Source: Pseudooceanicola algae (GTDB taxonomy: Bacteria; Pseudomonadota; Alphaproteobacteria; Rhodobacterales; Rhodobacteraceae). Taken from it: a stretch of 64,000 nucleotides of DNA. The position numbers were made by a program, and so were the translations under genes. Where the stretch lies: assembly GCF_003590145.2 (NCBI RefSeq), contig NZ_CP060436.1, forward strand, positions 3,167,001 through 3,231,000, given 5' to 3'. The notes under the pieces are model-generated. The model was given only the letters and a program-made list of their open reading frames with translations. It made no database searches and was not told where the DNA came from. This document shows positions 17,800-27,641 of the stretch, piece after piece; positions within the stretch are counted from its first letter, which is position 1; the number at the start of each line of letters is the position of its first letter.

Positions 17800-18729
17800 A
17801 TGCGCGTGATCTTCATGGGAACCCCGGATTTCTCGGTCCCGGTGCTGGAGGCCCTGGTTGCGGCAGGCCATGACATCGCGGCGGTCTATTGCCAGCCGCC
17901 CCGCCCCGCGGGGCGCGGCAAGAAGGACCGCCCGACGCCGGTGCATGCCCGCGCGCTCGACCTCGGCCTCCCGGTGCGCCATCCCAAAAGCCTGAAGGGG
18001 GCGGCAGAGCAGCAGGAATTCTCGGCCTTCGGGGCCGATGTGGCGGTGGTCGTCGCCTATGGGCTGATCCTGCCCCAGGCCATTCTGGATGCGCCTGCCA
18101 AGGGTTGCCTGAATATCCACGCCAGTCTGCTGCCGCGCTGGCGCGGCGCGGCGCCGATCCATCGCGCAATCATGGCGGGGGATTCGGAGACCGGCATCTG
18201 TATCATGCAGATGGATGCCGGGCTCGACACCGGCCCGGTGTTGCTGCGCGAAAGCCTTGCCATCGGGCCCGAGGAAACGACCGCCGAACTGCACGACCGC
18301 CTCGCCCCCCTCGGCGCCCGGCTGATCACGCAGGCGCTGGCGCAGCTACCCGATCTAAAAGCCGAGCCCCAGCCCGAAGATGGCGTCACCTATGCCCACA
18401 AGATCGACAAGACCGAAGCGCGGGTGGATTTCACCAAACCGGCGGAGGAAGTCGATCGGCGGATTCGCGGCCTGTCGCCCTTTCCCGGTGCCTGGCTGGA
18501 ATACGAAGGTCAGCGGCTGAAGCTGCTCGCCTCGCGCCGCGTCAACGGCAACGGGCCGCCGGGACGTGTTTTGGACGATGCGCTGACAGTGGCCTGCGGC
18601 ACGGGTGCGGTTCAGATCCTGACGCTGCAAAGGGCGGGCAAGGGACCGCAGGCAGCGGAGGTGTTCCTGCGAGGGGTGCCGATTCCGTCCGGCGCCTGTC
18701 TGGGCGGAAGGGGACCGGAAAAGGCTTGA
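17800..18729 (+). CDS. fmt: Methionyl-tRNA formyltransferase
   Basis: 309 residues, normal length. N-terminal formyltransferase domain with [20 protein letters not shown] (catalytic N/H/D region) and [14 protein letters not shown], then the C-terminal tRNA-binding OB-like domain. It formylates initiator Met-tRNA using 10-formyl-tetrahydrofolate. AGGAG precedes the start. It completes a def / def-like / fmt operon for N-terminal formylation and deformylation. Confidence 0.96.
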   Translation: MRVIFMGTPDFSVPVLEALVAAGHDIAAVYCQPPRPAGRGKKDRPTPVHARALDLGLPVRHPKSLKGAAEQQEFSAFGADVAVVVAYGLILPQAILDAPAKGCLNIHASLLPRWRGAAPIHRAIMAGDSETGICIMQMDAGLDTGPVLLRESLAIGPEETTAELHDRLAPLGARLITQALAQLPDLKAEPQPEDGVTYAHKIDKTEARVDFTKPAEEVDRRIRGLSPFPGAWLEYEGQRLKLLASRRVNGNGPPGRVLDDALTVACGTGAVQILTLQRAGKGPQAAEVFLRGVPIPSGACLGGRGPEKA

Positions 18730-18730
18730 T

Positions 18731-18763
18731 GCCTCCGGCGGGAGTATTTGGGACAGGATGAAG
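18731..18763 (+). repeat. Dispersed element, tail only (copy 4)
   Basis: GGAGTATTTGGGACAGGATG-type tail two bases after the fmt stop, no hairpin modules; nearly identical to the tail in the glcD-glcE gap. Confidence 0.6.
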
Positions 18764-18771
18764 GCGGGCGC

Positions 18772-19227
18772 CTACCCCTTGAATGGGGCCATCCCGGCAC
18801 GGGCAAGCTCGTCCGCGCGTTCGTTTTCCGGATGGCCTGCGTGTCCCTTCACCCATTCCCAGACAACGTCATGCTGCGCCTGCGCGGCGTCCAGCCTTTG
18901 CCACAGATCGGCGTTCTTCACCGGCTTCTTGGCAGAGGTCTTCCAGCCGTTGCGTTTCCAGCCATGGATCCAGGAGGTCACGCCGTTCTTCACGTATTGG
19001 CTGTCGGTGATGATGGTAATCGGGGTCGGGCGTCCCAGGGTTTCAAGCACCTGGATTGCGGCCATCAGTTCCATGCGGTTGTTGGTGGTATCCGCCTCGC
19101 CGCCGCTCAGTTCGCGTGATTTCAGGACGCTCTCATCGTCGCGCGCCTGCAACAGGACACCCCAGCCTCCGGGGCCCGGGTTGCCGGAGCAGGCTCCGTC
19201 CGTGAAGGCGCGGTAGGTCGTGGGCAT
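18772..19227 (-). CDS. rnhA: Ribonuclease HI
   Basis: 151 residues. Carboxylate active site: D10 in [16 protein letters not shown]53 in [10 protein letters not shown]75 in [11 protein letters not shown], and a C-terminal [12 protein letters not shown] histidine loop. It cleaves RNA in RNA-DNA hybrids, removing primers and R-loops. Convergent with fmt; ribosome site AGGAAGAAG before the ATG. Confidence 0.95.
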   Translation of the reverse strand: MPTTYRAFTDGACSGNPGPGGWGVLLQARDDESVLKSRELSGGEADTTNNRMELMAAIQVLETLGRPTPITIITDSQYVKNGVTSWIHGWKRNGWKTSAKKPVKNADLWQRLDAAQAQHDVVWEWVKGHAGHPENERADELARAGMAPFKG

Positions 19228-19349
19228 GGAGCTTCTTCCTTTTCAGTTCGCGGCGAAAGATCATCTTCGGTGGACGAGGTCAAGGGAAGGGCGGGTCGGA
19301 GATCTCGAGGTCAAGATGTCAGGGAATGCCACGCAGTTGGAGCCTGGAA

Positions 19350-19408
19350 GGGGCGCTGCCCCCGTCTCCGTTCCGGAGACTCCCCCGGGATATTTCGAAC
19401 AGGGAAAC
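19350..19408 (+). repeat. Dispersed hairpin element, copy 5
   Basis: GGGGCGCTGCCCCC hairpin, second hairpin GTCTCC/GGAGAC, then the tail GATATTTCGAACAGGGAAAC. It faces copy 6 with 34 bp between, forming a large inverted repeat in the rnhA-ispH gap. Confidence 0.8.
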
Positions 19409-19442
19409 CTTTAGGGCGCGCCCGGTGGTGGCGCATGGTGAT

Positions 19443-19474
19443 GTTTCCCTGTCTGAAATATCCCCGCCGGAGGC
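19443..19474 (-). repeat. Dispersed element, copy 6 (tail)
   Basis: On the minus strand: GCCTCCGGCGGG then GATATTTCAGACAGGGAAAC. It lies downstream of ispH in the same orientation and pairs with copy 5. Confidence 0.75.
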
Positions 19475-19513
19475 AGGAAACTCTTTTGGAACTGCAGTCG
19501 CGGTCGCGCGCCA

Positions 19514-20464
19514 TCAGACGGTCGTGCGCAGGATCCGGGGCACCTTGAATTCGACATTTTCCTCGGCAGTTTCGACAAGCTTCCGTGTCACCTCGTAGCG
19601 TGCTTCGAGGGCGGCGATGACTTCATCCACAAGGATTTCGGGGGCAGAGGCGCCGGCGGTGATACCGATCGAGCGGATGCCGTCGAGGGCGCGCCAGTCG
19701 ATGTCGTCGGCGCGCTGCACGAGCTGGGCGTAGGCGCAGCCATTGCGACCGGCCACTTCGACGAGGCGGCGGGAATTGGAGCTGTTCGGGGCCCCCACCA
19801 CCAGCATGGCGTCGATAAGGCCGGACATGGCCTTGACCGCCTCCTGACGGTTGGTGGTGGCGTAGCAGATGTCTTCCTTGTGTGGCCCGATGATCGCGGG
19901 AAAGCGGGCCTGAAGGGCCGCGACGATACCCTTGGTGTCGTCGACGGAGAGTGTGGTCTGGGTGACGAAGGCCAGCTTTTCGGGGTCGCGGACGGTCAGT
20001 TCGTCTACGTCGCCGGCTTGTTCCACCAGCAGGACCTCGCCCGGGGGAAGCTGGCCCATGGTGCCGATGGTCTCGGGGTGGCCTTCATGGCCGATCATGA
20101 TGATCTGCAGGCCGGCATCGCGGTGACGTTCGGCTTCGATATGGACCTTGGAGACCAGAGGGCAGGTGGCATCGACATAGATCATCTCGCGCCGGGCGGC
20201 TTCGGCGGGCACGGCTTTGGGCACGCCATGGGCCGAGAAGATTACCGGGCGGTCATCGGGACACTCGGACAGTTCTTCGACGAAGATCGCGCCCTGGTCG
20301 CGCAGATTGTCCACAACGAACTTGTTGTGCACGATCTCGTGCCGGACATAGACTGGCGCGCCCCATTTCTGCAGGGCCATTTCGACGATGTTGATCGCCC
20401 GGTCGACGCCGGCGCAAAAGCCGCGCGGGGCGGCGAGGTATAGGGTGAGGGGCGGCTTGGTCAT
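19514..20464 (-). CDS. ispH: 4-hydroxy-3-methylbut-2-enyl diphosphate reductase
   Basis: 316 residues. Three conserved cysteines for the [4Fe-4S] cluster: C17 in [13 protein letters not shown], one in [11 protein letters not shown], one in [12 protein letters not shown]. It is the last step of the MEP pathway, giving IPP and DMAPP from HMBPP. AGGAG before the ATG. Single gene, with the copy 5/6 inverted repeat beyond its stop. The 224 bp on its 5' side, up to the NYN gene, hold no recognisable gene. Confidence 0.96.
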   Translation of the reverse strand: MTKPPLTLYLAAPRGFCAGVDRAINIVEMALQKWGAPVYVRHEIVHNKFVVDNLRDQGAIFVEELSECPDDRPVIFSAHGVPKAVPAEAARREMIYVDATCPLVSKVHIEAERHRDAGLQIIMIGHEGHPETIGTMGQLPPGEVLLVEQAGDVDELTVRDPEKLAFVTQTTLSVDDTKGIVAALQARFPAIIGPHKEDICYATTNRQEAVKAMSGLIDAMLVVGAPNSSNSRRLVEVAGRNGCAYAQLVQRADDIDWRALDGIRSIGITAGASAPEILVDEVIAALEARYEVTRKLVETAEENVEFKVPRILRTTV

Positions 20465-20688
20465 CGGGCTCTCCTGTCGCAGGACAGAGGTAAGGAATAG
20501 GCCCGGGCAGGTAAAGGGGCGGTTTCGCCGCCTTCTTGCGTGGCGCCTTTCGCCCGCCGGACCCCTAGGAGACGCCTATGAGGCCGCGCGCCGTCGGCCG
20601 CAAGGATCCTGAACGGCAGTTTGAAATGACGAAGTCTTTGGCCCTTCCGGTGCGTGCGGGTGGCCGGAAGGGGCTGCGGCTGTGCCTG

Positions 20689-21267
20689 TCAGCTGTTCAC
20701 GGAGGCAGATCGCGACGCGCGCACGTCGTCGCCGACGTCACGTGGCGGGCGTCCGATGACTTCTTTCAACTCGTCCAGTTCGATGAAATTGTCAGCCTGG
20801 CGACGCAATTCATCGGCGATCATCGGAGGTTGGCTGCGAATGGTGGACACGACCGACACACGAACGCCCTGACGTTGCAGGCTTTCCACCAGCGGGCGGA
20901 AGTCCCCGTCGCCCGAGAACAGCACGATGTGATCGACCCGTGGCGCAAGCTCCATCGCATCCACCGTCAGTTCGATATCCATGTTCCCCTTGACCTTGCG
21001 GCGGCCCTGGCTGTCGGTAAATTCCTTGGCCGGCTTGGTCACCATGGTGAAGCCATTGTAATGCAACCAGTCGACAAGCGGACGGATCGGCGAATATTCG
21101 TCATTTTCAAGCAGCGCGGTGTAGTAGAAGGCCCGTAACAACTTGCCCCGGCGCATGAATTCCTGCCTCAACAACTTGTAATCGATGTCGAAGCCGAGCG
21201 CCTTGGCGGCGGCGTACAGGTTCGAGCCATCGATGAACAGCGCGAGCCGTTCGTCCTTGTAGAACAT
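20689..21267 (-). CDS. NYN-domain (LabA/DUF88-type) protein
   Basis: 192 residues from the methionine of MFYKDERLALFIDG, chosen because GGAAGGGA lies seven bases upstream; a start seven codons earlier has no such site. The NYN/PIN-like fold is shown by LFIDGSNLYAAAK, KGNMDIELTVDAME and LFSGDGDF, giving the acidic residues of a putative metal-dependent RNase. The family is common in alphaproteobacteria; target RNA unknown. Divergent from folK. Confidence 0.88.
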   Translation of the reverse strand: MFYKDERLALFIDGSNLYAAAKALGFDIDYKLLRQEFMRRGKLLRAFYYTALLENDEYSPIRPLVDWLHYNGFTMVTKPAKEFTDSQGRRKVKGNMDIELTVDAMELAPRVDHIVLFSGDGDFRPLVESLQRQGVRVSVVSTIRSQPPMIADELRRQADNFIELDELKEVIGRPPRDVGDDVRASRSASVNS

Positions 21268-21349
21268 CAAAAAATCCCTTCCAATCAACTGGCCCGGCCA
21301 TCTGAGTTAAAATTCCGCGGTCCGATCCGGAGCAGATCAGGTAAATTAA

Positions 21350-22018
21350 ATGCCAGAGGAGGATGCATCAAGTGACCCCCGAAGTCCAAGGGATAAGAGC
21401 AACCTTCCCGTGAGCCTCTCGTATATCATCGCTCTCGGCGGGAATATGTTCCATGCCGATGAAAGTCGCGGTGCATTTGTGCGCTCGGTCGTGGTGCAAT
21501 TGGGGCGCGAAATCGGCCCGGTCGAGGCGCTGAGCCGGCTCTACCGGACACCGGCGTTCCCTGCTGGTTCGGGCGAGGATTTCGTGAATGCGGCGCTGAT
21601 CCTGCGGTCGGATACTGACCCGGAGACGCTTCTGGCGCAATTGCATGAGGTGGAGCATCACTTTGGCCGAGAACGGAAAAAACGGTGGGGGCCACGTCGG
21701 CTTGACCTCGATCTGATCGCGGCGGGCGATTGCGTCCTGCCGGACGAGGCGACGCTGAAACGTTGGCGCGACCTGCCGCTGGACCGGCAGATGAAGGACA
21801 GCCCCGACCGCTTGTTGCTGCCCCATCCAAGGTTGCAAGAGCGGGCATTCGTCCTGGTGCCCGTCAAAGATGTTGCACCGGGCTGGCGGCACCCGATCCT
21901 GGGCCTTACAGTCACGCAAATGTGCGACGCCCTGCCCCCCGAAGCGCGGGCCGAGGTGACGCCACTGCCAGAATCTGCTTGTCTCCTTGCCGCAAAGGGC
22001 TTAGGAGTGCCTTTCTAG
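21350..22018 (+). CDS. folK: Dihydroneopterin pyrophosphokinase (HPPK)
   Basis: 222 residues from ATG; a GTG at 21410 ([12 protein letters not shown]) would remove a 20-residue, poorly conserved N-terminus and is a fair alternative. HPPK signature: [57 protein letters not shown]. It adds pyrophosphate from ATP to 6-hydroxymethyl-dihydropterin in folate synthesis. rpoZ follows 34 bp later. Confidence 0.93.
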   Translation: MPEEDASSDPRSPRDKSNLPVSLSYIIALGGNMFHADESRGAFVRSVVVQLGREIGPVEALSRLYRTPAFPAGSGEDFVNAALILRSDTDPETLLAQLHEVEHHFGRERKKRWGPRRLDLDLIAAGDCVLPDEATLKRWRDLPLDRQMKDSPDRLLLPHPRLQERAFVLVPVKDVAPGWRHPILGLTVTQMCDALPPEARAEVTPLPESACLLAAKGLGVPF

Positions 22019-22052
22019 TTTTCTATCCGATCCTATCCGCAAGGAGTGCCAG

Positions 22053-22409
22053 ATGGCCCGCGTCACAGTTGAAGATTGCGTCGACAAGGTCCCGAACCGG
22101 TTCGAACTGGTCATGCTGGCAGCCCATCGTGCGCGCGAAATCAGCGCCGGCGGCCCGATCACCGTGGATCGTGACAACGACAAGAATCCTGTCGTGTCCC
22201 TGCGCGAGATCGCCGAAGAAACCCAATCTGCGGATGAACTGCGTGAACGGCTGATCGAATCGAACCAGAACCAGATCGAAGTCGACGAGCCGGAAGAAGA
22301 CAGCATGGCCCTGCTGATGGGTGCCGAAGCTGCCGACAAGCCGGTCGAAGACGACATGAGCGAAGAGAAACTGCTGCGCGCGCTTGTCGAAGCGCAGCGT
22401 CAGGGCTAA
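22053..22409 (+). CDS. rpoZ: RNA polymerase omega subunit
   Basis: 118 residues, starting [30 protein letters not shown], the canonical omega sequence, with [12 protein letters not shown]. It promotes assembly of beta' and forms part of a ppGpp site in proteobacterial polymerase. AAGGAG precedes the start. It is directly before rsh, the ppGpp synthetase gene, the common linkage. Confidence 0.97.
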   Translation: MARVTVEDCVDKVPNRFELVMLAAHRAREISAGGPITVDRDNDKNPVVSLREIAEETQSADELRERLIESNQNQIEVDEPEEDSMALLMGAEAADKPVEDDMSEEKLLRALVEAQRQG

Positions 22410-22418
22410 CCGCCGCCT

Positions 22419-22447
22419 GGTCGTGGCGCGCCCATTGTGCCGCGACC
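22419..22447 (+). other. Stem-loop between rpoZ and rsh
   Basis: GGTCGTGGC (22419-22427) pairs with GCCGCGACC (22439-22447), one G-U pair, 11-base loop, no U-run. More likely an mRNA-processing or stabilising hairpin than a full terminator. Confidence 0.45.
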
Positions 22448-22487
22448 GACGCCGACCGCCCGGATCACTGATATCCGGAACTGACAG

Positions 22488-24701
22488 ATGCAGGATGGCA
22501 CGGCCATAGAGGAACAAGGCGCCGGGTTCGAACTTTTCCCCGTCGATGACCTCATCGCGCTTGTACGCGCCTACAACCCCAAGACAGATGAAAAGCGCAT
22601 TCGTGCCGCCTATGAATTTGGGCGCGACATGCACGACGGGCAGTTCCGCCGCTCTGGCGAGCCCTATTTCAGCCATCCCATTGCCGTCGCGACGATTCTT
22701 GCCGGGCAGAAGCTGGATGATGCGACGATCATAACTGCCCTGCTGCATGACGCGATCGAGGATACCAAGGCCTCCTACATGCAGATCGCCGACCAGTTCA
22801 GCGAAGAGGTCGCGGATCTGGTCGATGGCGTCACCAAGCTGACCAACCTGCAACTTTCCTCGTCCGAGACCAAGCAGGCTGAGAACTTCCGCAAGCTGTT
22901 CATTGCCATGTCCCGTGACATGCGGGTGCTGTTGGTGAAACTGGCCGACCGTCTGCACAACATGCGGACGATCAAGGCGATGAAGCCGGAAAAGCAGACC
23001 CAGAAGGCCCGCGAGACCATGGATATCTATGCCCCCCTGGCGGGTCGCATGGGGATGCAATGGATGCGCGAGGAGCTTGAAGACCTGTCGTTCAAGGTGC
23101 TTGATCCCGAACGCCGCATGGCGATCATCCGGCGGTTCGTATCACTTCAGAACGAGACCGGCGATGTGATCGAACGGATCACCAGGGACATGCGCGCCGA
23201 GATGAAGCGCAATGCGATCCCGGCCGAGGTGCGTGGCCGCGCCAAGAAGCCCTACTCCATCTGGCGCAAGATGGAGGAAAAGGGCCAAAGCTTTTCCCGT
23301 CTGTCCGACATCTACGGCTTTCGCATCCTGACCGAAACCGAGGATGACTGCTATCGTATCCTCGGGGTCATTCACCGGCGCTGGAAATCCATTCCCGGTC
23401 GCTTCAAGGATTACGTGAGCCAACCGAAATCCAATGGCTACCGGTCGATCCACACCACGGTTTCAGGCCAGGACGGCAAGCGGGTCGAGGTGCAGATCCG
23501 CACCCGCGAAATGCACGAGGTCGCCGAAAGCGGCGTTGCCGCGCATTGGGCCTATCGCGATGGAATCAAGGTCGAAAACCCCTTTGCCGTGGACCCGACC
23601 CGGTGGATTTCGGCGCTGACCGAACAGGTCGCCGGCGAAGAGGATCATGAAGATTTCCTCGAAGCCGTGAAGCTGGAAATGTATTCCGACAAGGTCTTCT
23701 GCTTCACCCCCAAGGGCGAGGTCGTGAAGCTGCCGCGCGGGGCCACGCCAATCGATTTCGCCTATGCGATCCATACGCGTATCGGGTCCGCCTGTGTCGG
23801 GGCCAAGGTGGATGGCATGCGCGTGCCTCTCTGGACGCGGATCAAGAACGGCCAGTCGGTCGAGATCATAACCGCCGAAGGTCAGGCCCCGCAGGCGACC
23901 TGGCTGGAGATCGCCAAGACCGGCCGGGCCAAGGCCGCAATCCGCCGCGCCCTGCGCGAGGTAGACCGCGAACGCTATATCAAGCTGGGCCGTGAACTGG
24001 CGCGCTCGGGCTTTGATCACGTCGGCAAGAAGGCGACCGACAAGGCGCTGGAAGCCGCCGCGCGCAAGCTGCGGCTGGAAGGCCGCGATGAATTGCTGGC
24101 CCAGCTTGGCCGGGCCGAGTTGCGCGTTGCCCGCGTGGTGGCCGTTCTCTACCCCGAGTTGATGGAGACCGACGACAAGACTTCGGTCAAGCGGGACCGG
24201 GCGCTGATCGGTCTGGAACAGGGACAAAGCTTCAAGCGCGCGCCCTGCTGCCAGCCGCTGCCCGGCGAACGGATCGTCGGCATCACATGGCGCGGCCGCC
24301 CGCTGGCGGTACATGCGATCAATTGCGAATCCCTGTCGCAATACGAGGACCAGCCGGACCGCTGGGTCGATCTGCACTGGCAGGCGGGCCGTCACGCGGC
24401 GATCTACAGCGTCACGCTGGAACTGACCCTGGCCAATGATCCCGGCGTCCTGGGCCGTGTCTGCACCCTGATCGGCGGGCAGAAGGCCAATATCTCGAAC
24501 CTTGATTTCAAGGACCGCAAGCCCGATTTCTATAGACTTCTTGTCGATATAGACTTGCGCGACGCGGAACATTTGCACACCGTGCTCTCGGCCCTGGAAG
24601 CCGAAGCGGATGTCGCCTCCGTGGGCCGTCACAGCAACCCGGAGGTGGCCCCGCCCGTCGCCCCCGTGACCCCGCACCAGGGAGAGCCCGTTGGTCTTTA
24701 A
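22488..24701 (+). CDS. rsh: Bifunctional (p)ppGpp synthetase/hydrolase
   Basis: 737 residues. HD hydrolase domain (ALLHDAIEDTKASY, LLVKLADRLHNMRT), synthetase domain (YGFRILTETEDDCYRILG, YVSQPKSNGYRSIHTTV), TGS domain (VFCFTPKGEVVKLPRGATPIDFAYAIHT), and a C-terminal ACT domain around 660-720. Sole long RSH enzyme of alphaproteobacteria, making and degrading the stringent-response alarmone. The end overlaps the TTG start of the DUF2062 gene. Confidence 0.96.
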   Translation: MQDGTAIEEQGAGFELFPVDDLIALVRAYNPKTDEKRIRAAYEFGRDMHDGQFRRSGEPYFSHPIAVATILAGQKLDDATIITALLHDAIEDTKASYMQIADQFSEEVADLVDGVTKLTNLQLSSSETKQAENFRKLFIAMSRDMRVLLVKLADRLHNMRTIKAMKPEKQTQKARETMDIYAPLAGRMGMQWMREELEDLSFKVLDPERRMAIIRRFVSLQNETGDVIERITRDMRAEMKRNAIPAEVRGRAKKPYSIWRKMEEKGQSFSRLSDIYGFRILTETEDDCYRILGVIHRRWKSIPGRFKDYVSQPKSNGYRSIHTTVSGQDGKRVEVQIRTREMHEVAESGVAAHWAYRDGIKVENPFAVDPTRWISALTEQVAGEEDHEDFLEAVKLEMYSDKVFCFTPKGEVVKLPRGATPIDFAYAIHTRIGSACVGAKVDGMRVPLWTRIKNGQSVEIITAEGQAPQATWLEIAKTGRAKAAIRRALREVDRERYIKLGRELARSGFDHVGKKATDKALEAAARKLRLEGRDELLAQLGRAELRVARVVAVLYPELMETDDKTSVKRDRALIGLEQGQSFKRAPCCQPLPGERIVGITWRGRPLAVHAINCESLSQYEDQPDRWVDLHWQAGRHAAIYSVTLELTLANDPGVLGRVCTLIGGQKANISNLDFKDRKPDFYRLLVDIDLRDAEHLHTVLSALEAEADVASVGRHSNPEVAPPVAPVTPHQGEPVGL

Positions 24702-25515
24702 GCGCCGCGACAAACGGCCTGTCCGGACGATGATATCGGATTTCGTCTGGCCCCGTGGCGGCTGGGCCCGTGCGTTTCACTATACCAAGCACCGCTTGCG
24801 CCGGCTGCCGGATTCCCCGGAAAAGATCTCTCGCGGGATCGCGGTGGGGATCTTCACGGTCTTCACCCCGTTGTTCGGGTTGCATTTTCCCTTTGCTGCC
24901 GCGCTGGCGCTGCTGGTGCGGGGCAATGTGCTCGCCGCACTTCTGGCGACCTTCATCAGCAACCCGCTGACCTTCGTGCCGATCAGCCTGATCTCGCTTC
25001 AGACCGGTTTCTACATCGTCAACACCGCCGCCGAGCATGGGATCGGCAATGGGGTCCAGTTCGGCTTTCACCCGCCGGGCGCGCATATGCCGCCACCCCC
25101 ACCGCCACCGGGTTTCGCGGGCGGCCCTGACGTTCTGGGACCGAACGGCGACCCCGGACTGCCCGGCATGGGTATGGGGCCGGGCGACGGTCGCCGGTCC
25201 TTCGTCGGCAAGTTCGTCGATGCGGGCGAGGATCTGGCGGACAATATCCGGGCGCTGTTCACCGATGCGGAACCGCATTGGGAAGGCCTGCGGATTTTCT
25301 ACCACGAGATCTTCTTTCCCTACCTGATCGGCGGCATCGTTCCAGGGGTGATCTTCGGCATCATCGGCTATTACGTCACCGTGCCCGTGATCCGTGCCTA
25401 CCAGACCCGGCGGCGCGGTGTGCTGAAGGCCAAGCTGGCGGCGATCCGCGCCAAGTCCGGTCAGGCGCCCAAGCCGCGCAGCAAGCCGGTGTCGGAAACC
25501 GGCAAGGGGCGCTAG
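24691..25515 (+). CDS. DUF2062 membrane protein
   Basis: 274 residues, TTG start overlapping the rsh stop by 11 bases; GGGAGAG lies before it and MVFKRR fits relatives. The DUF2062 core is RLPDSPEKISRGIAVGIFTVFTPLFGLHFPFAAALALLVRGN ... FISNPLTFVPI, forming two N-terminal helices, with another near residue 215-235. An unusual hydrophilic loop with a seven-proline run and Gly/Pro repeats (about 128-165) separates them. Function unknown; the position after rsh is conserved in this order. Confidence 0.87.
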   Translation: MVFKRRDKRPVRTMISDFVWPRGGWARAFHYTKHRLRRLPDSPEKISRGIAVGIFTVFTPLFGLHFPFAAALALLVRGNVLAALLATFISNPLTFVPISLISLQTGFYIVNTAAEHGIGNGVQFGFHPPGAHMPPPPPPPGFAGGPDVLGPNGDPGLPGMGMGPGDGRRSFVGKFVDAGEDLADNIRALFTDAEPHWEGLRIFYHEIFFPYLIGGIVPGVIFGIIGYYVTVPVIRAYQTRRRGVLKAKLAAIRAKSGQAPKPRSKPVSETGKGR

Positions 25516-25587
25516 GGCCAGATTTCGCTGGCTCTCGCCACCGGCTTGCGGCATTCAAGTCCCCGGATTGACTGACAGGAGCCCGGC

Positions 25588-26337
25588 ATGAGCGATCTGC
25601 CCCATCTGCGTCTTGGCGTGAACATCGACCACGTGGCTACGGTGCGCAATGCGCGCGGCGGCGCCTATCCCGATCCCCTGCGGGCCGCCAAGCTGGCCGA
25701 AGAGGCCGGGGCCGATGGCATCACCGCCCACCTGCGCGAAGACCGCCGCCATATCTCGGACGCGGATATCGAAGGGCTGGCGGACATCCTGACGGTGCCG
25801 CTGAACTTCGAGATGGCCGCGACGGATGAAATGCAGGTCATCGCCCTGCGTCACAAGCCCCACGCGGTTTGCATCGTCCCCGAAAAGCGCGAGGAACGCA
25901 CGACCGAAGGCGGTCTGGAGGTCGCGCGCGAAGAGAACAAGCTGGCGCATTTCATCGCGCCGCTGCGCGAGGCGGGGTGCCGGGTGTCGATCTTCATCGC
26001 CGCCGACCAACGTCAGATCGAAGCGGCGCATCGCATCGGCGCCCAGGTGATCGAACTGCACACCGGGGCCTATTGCGACGCCCATGCCGAAGGCCGCTTT
26101 GCGGATCGGGATGAGGAGCTTGATCGTCTGCGCGAGATGTCCGCCCTTGGTCATTCCCTCGGGCTGGAGGTCCACGCCGGCCATGGGCTGACCTATGACA
26201 CGGTGCTGCCCGTCGCCGCCTTCCCGGAGCTGCGCGAGCTCAACATTGGCCATTTCCTGATCGGAGAGGCGATCTTTCGCGGTCTCCAGCCGGCCATCGC
26301 CGAAATGCGCCGCCTGATGGATCAGGCCCGCGCCTGA
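25588..26337 (+). CDS. pdxJ: Pyridoxine 5'-phosphate synthase
   Basis: 249 residues. PdxJ hallmarks: [64 protein letters not shown]-like segment. It joins 1-deoxyxylulose-5-phosphate and 3-amino-2-oxopropyl phosphate to form vitamin B6. AGGAG before the ATG. Usually followed directly by acpS; here a LysR gene and a small ORF intervene. Confidence 0.96.
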   Translation: MSDLPHLRLGVNIDHVATVRNARGGAYPDPLRAAKLAEEAGADGITAHLREDRRHISDADIEGLADILTVPLNFEMAATDEMQVIALRHKPHAVCIVPEKREERTTEGGLEVAREENKLAHFIAPLREAGCRVSIFIAADQRQIEAAHRIGAQVIELHTGAYCDAHAEGRFADRDEELDRLREMSALGHSLGLEVHAGHGLTYDTVLPVAAFPELRELNIGHFLIGEAIFRGLQPAIAEMRRLMDQARA

Positions 26338-26344
26338 GGCGGGT

Positions 26345-27265
26345 CTAGCTACGCGGATGGGTTTCAATCGGGCGATGCCCCAGCCCCTCGGCCGAAGTCG
26401 TATCGACAAGCCATTTGCGGAACAGCCGCTGGGACGGGGACAGCGACAGATCCCCCGAGGATAGCAGCCAGTAGCGCAGGTCGGTGCGGTGGAACCGCGG
26501 GATCGGCGCGACGATCCGGCCCCGGTCCAGCGCGTCCCGGCACAGCGTCTCGAACGACAGGAAGACGCCCGCGCCCCCCATCGCCGCATCAAGGCACAGC
26601 GAGGCTTCCGAAAACTCCGGGCCATCGCGCAGGGGCAGCCCGCCGACGCCTTCGGGTTCCAGCCAGTCGTCCCAGGTGTACATCGCGCCGGTGTCGCGGA
26701 TGATCGGGACCGATGCGAAATCCTGCTGGCTGGTGATGGTGCGGGCCATCTCGGGGCTGCACACCGGTACGATGCGCAGCGGGAACAGCGATTGGGCGCG
26801 CAGGTCCGGGTAGGGCCCGCGCCCGATGCGGATCGAGAAATCGGTGTTTCCGTCGTTGGGGTCGGCAAAGGCCACCTGGCTGTCCAGCCGCACTTTCAGA
26901 TCCGGCCAGGCGCGGTAGAAGGCGGGCAGTCGCCAGATCAGCCAGCGCGCGGCAAAGATCGGGGCGCTGGAAATCCGCAGCTCCTGCCCGCGATCCCGGT
27001 GGCCAACCTCGGCGGCGGCGGAAATCTGACGAAAGCCGCTGGTCAGCAGGCGAAAGAACTCGGCCGTGCCGGGCAGGGGGACCATGCCACCGGGCCGCCG
27101 GTCGAACAGCTTGTGCCCCAGCGTATCCTCGGCCCGCGCCACCTGTTGCGACACCGCCCCGGCCGAGATCCCCATCTCGGACCCGGCGGCGCGCAGGGAC
27201 CCCGTGCGGGCCACGGCCTCGGCCGCGCGCAGGTTGTTCAGATGAAGGCGATTGAGCGGGTGCAT
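26345..27265 (-). CDS. LysR-family transcriptional regulator (GcvA-like)
   Basis: 306 residues. Winged helix-turn-helix in the first 60 residues (LNNLRAAEAVARTGSLRAAG, MGISAGAVSQQVARAEDTLGHKLFDR), then a periplasmic-binding-like effector domain with GcvA-type sequence (FYRAWPDLKVRLDSQ, DFSIRIGRG). Convergent with pdxJ (7 bp apart) and divergent from a 65-codon ORF, its likely target. An 11-bp palindrome sits just before its start and may serve autoregulation. Effector unknown. Confidence 0.88.
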   Translation of the reverse strand: MHPLNRLHLNNLRAAEAVARTGSLRAAGSEMGISAGAVSQQVARAEDTLGHKLFDRRPGGMVPLPGTAEFFRLLTSGFRQISAAAEVGHRDRGQELRISSAPIFAARWLIWRLPAFYRAWPDLKVRLDSQVAFADPNDGNTDFSIRIGRGPYPDLRAQSLFPLRIVPVCSPEMARTITSQQDFASVPIIRDTGAMYTWDDWLEPEGVGGLPLRDGPEFSEASLCLDAAMGGAGVFLSFETLCRDALDRGRIVAPIPRFHRTDLRYWLLSSGDLSLSPSQRLFRKWLVDTTSAEGLGHRPIETHPRS

Positions 27266-27266
27266 A

Positions 27267-27277
27267 TAGCTTAGCTA
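27267..27277. promoter_or_regulatory. Palindrome before the LysR gene
   Basis: TAGCT-T-AGCTA, perfect 5-base arms, one base before the LysR start codon, in the divergent gap with the small ORF. Candidate autoregulatory LysR site; short, so could be chance. Confidence 0.35.
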
Positions 27278-27362
27278 AACCCGGATATACGTTTGCTGCA
27301 ATTCAAAAGGGGGGTGGGGAACCTTATGTTCGCATGATCTGAAACCAGGAAAGGAGAAAACC

Positions 27363-27560
27363 ATGTTCAAATGGTTCACCAAACCCGCAATGCGCAGCCC
27401 CCGCGACCCGATGGATCATCCCGAAATTGCACGGATGTCCCAAAGGGAACTGGCGGATCTGCCGCTGCGACGGCCCGCCGCCCCCGTGGTCCGGCTTGCC
27501 GACTACCGCGCCCCCCGTCCTGCGGGTGCGCCGGTTCGTCCGGGCCTCTGCCTCGGCTGA
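27363..27560 (+). CDS. Small protein, unknown function
   Basis: 65 residues, basic and proline/arginine-rich, without a signal peptide or membrane helix. I do not recognise it. Evidence that it is real: a strong ribosome site (GGAAAGGAG) six bases before the ATG and a position divergent from a LysR regulator. The sequence includes MSQRELADLPLRRP and VVRLADYRAPRP. It lies between pdxJ and acpS, which are often adjacent, so gene and regulator look like a later insertion. Confidence 0.6.
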   Translation: MFKWFTKPAMRSPRDPMDHPEIARMSQRELADLPLRRPAAPVVRLADYRAPRPAGAPVRPGLCLG

Positions 27561-27641
27561 CCGACTGACCGCCCAGAAGATCGGACCTGACAGCGCGCAC
27601 AAATCGCGTTAAGTCGGCCCGAACCCTCTGGCGGAGCAGAC

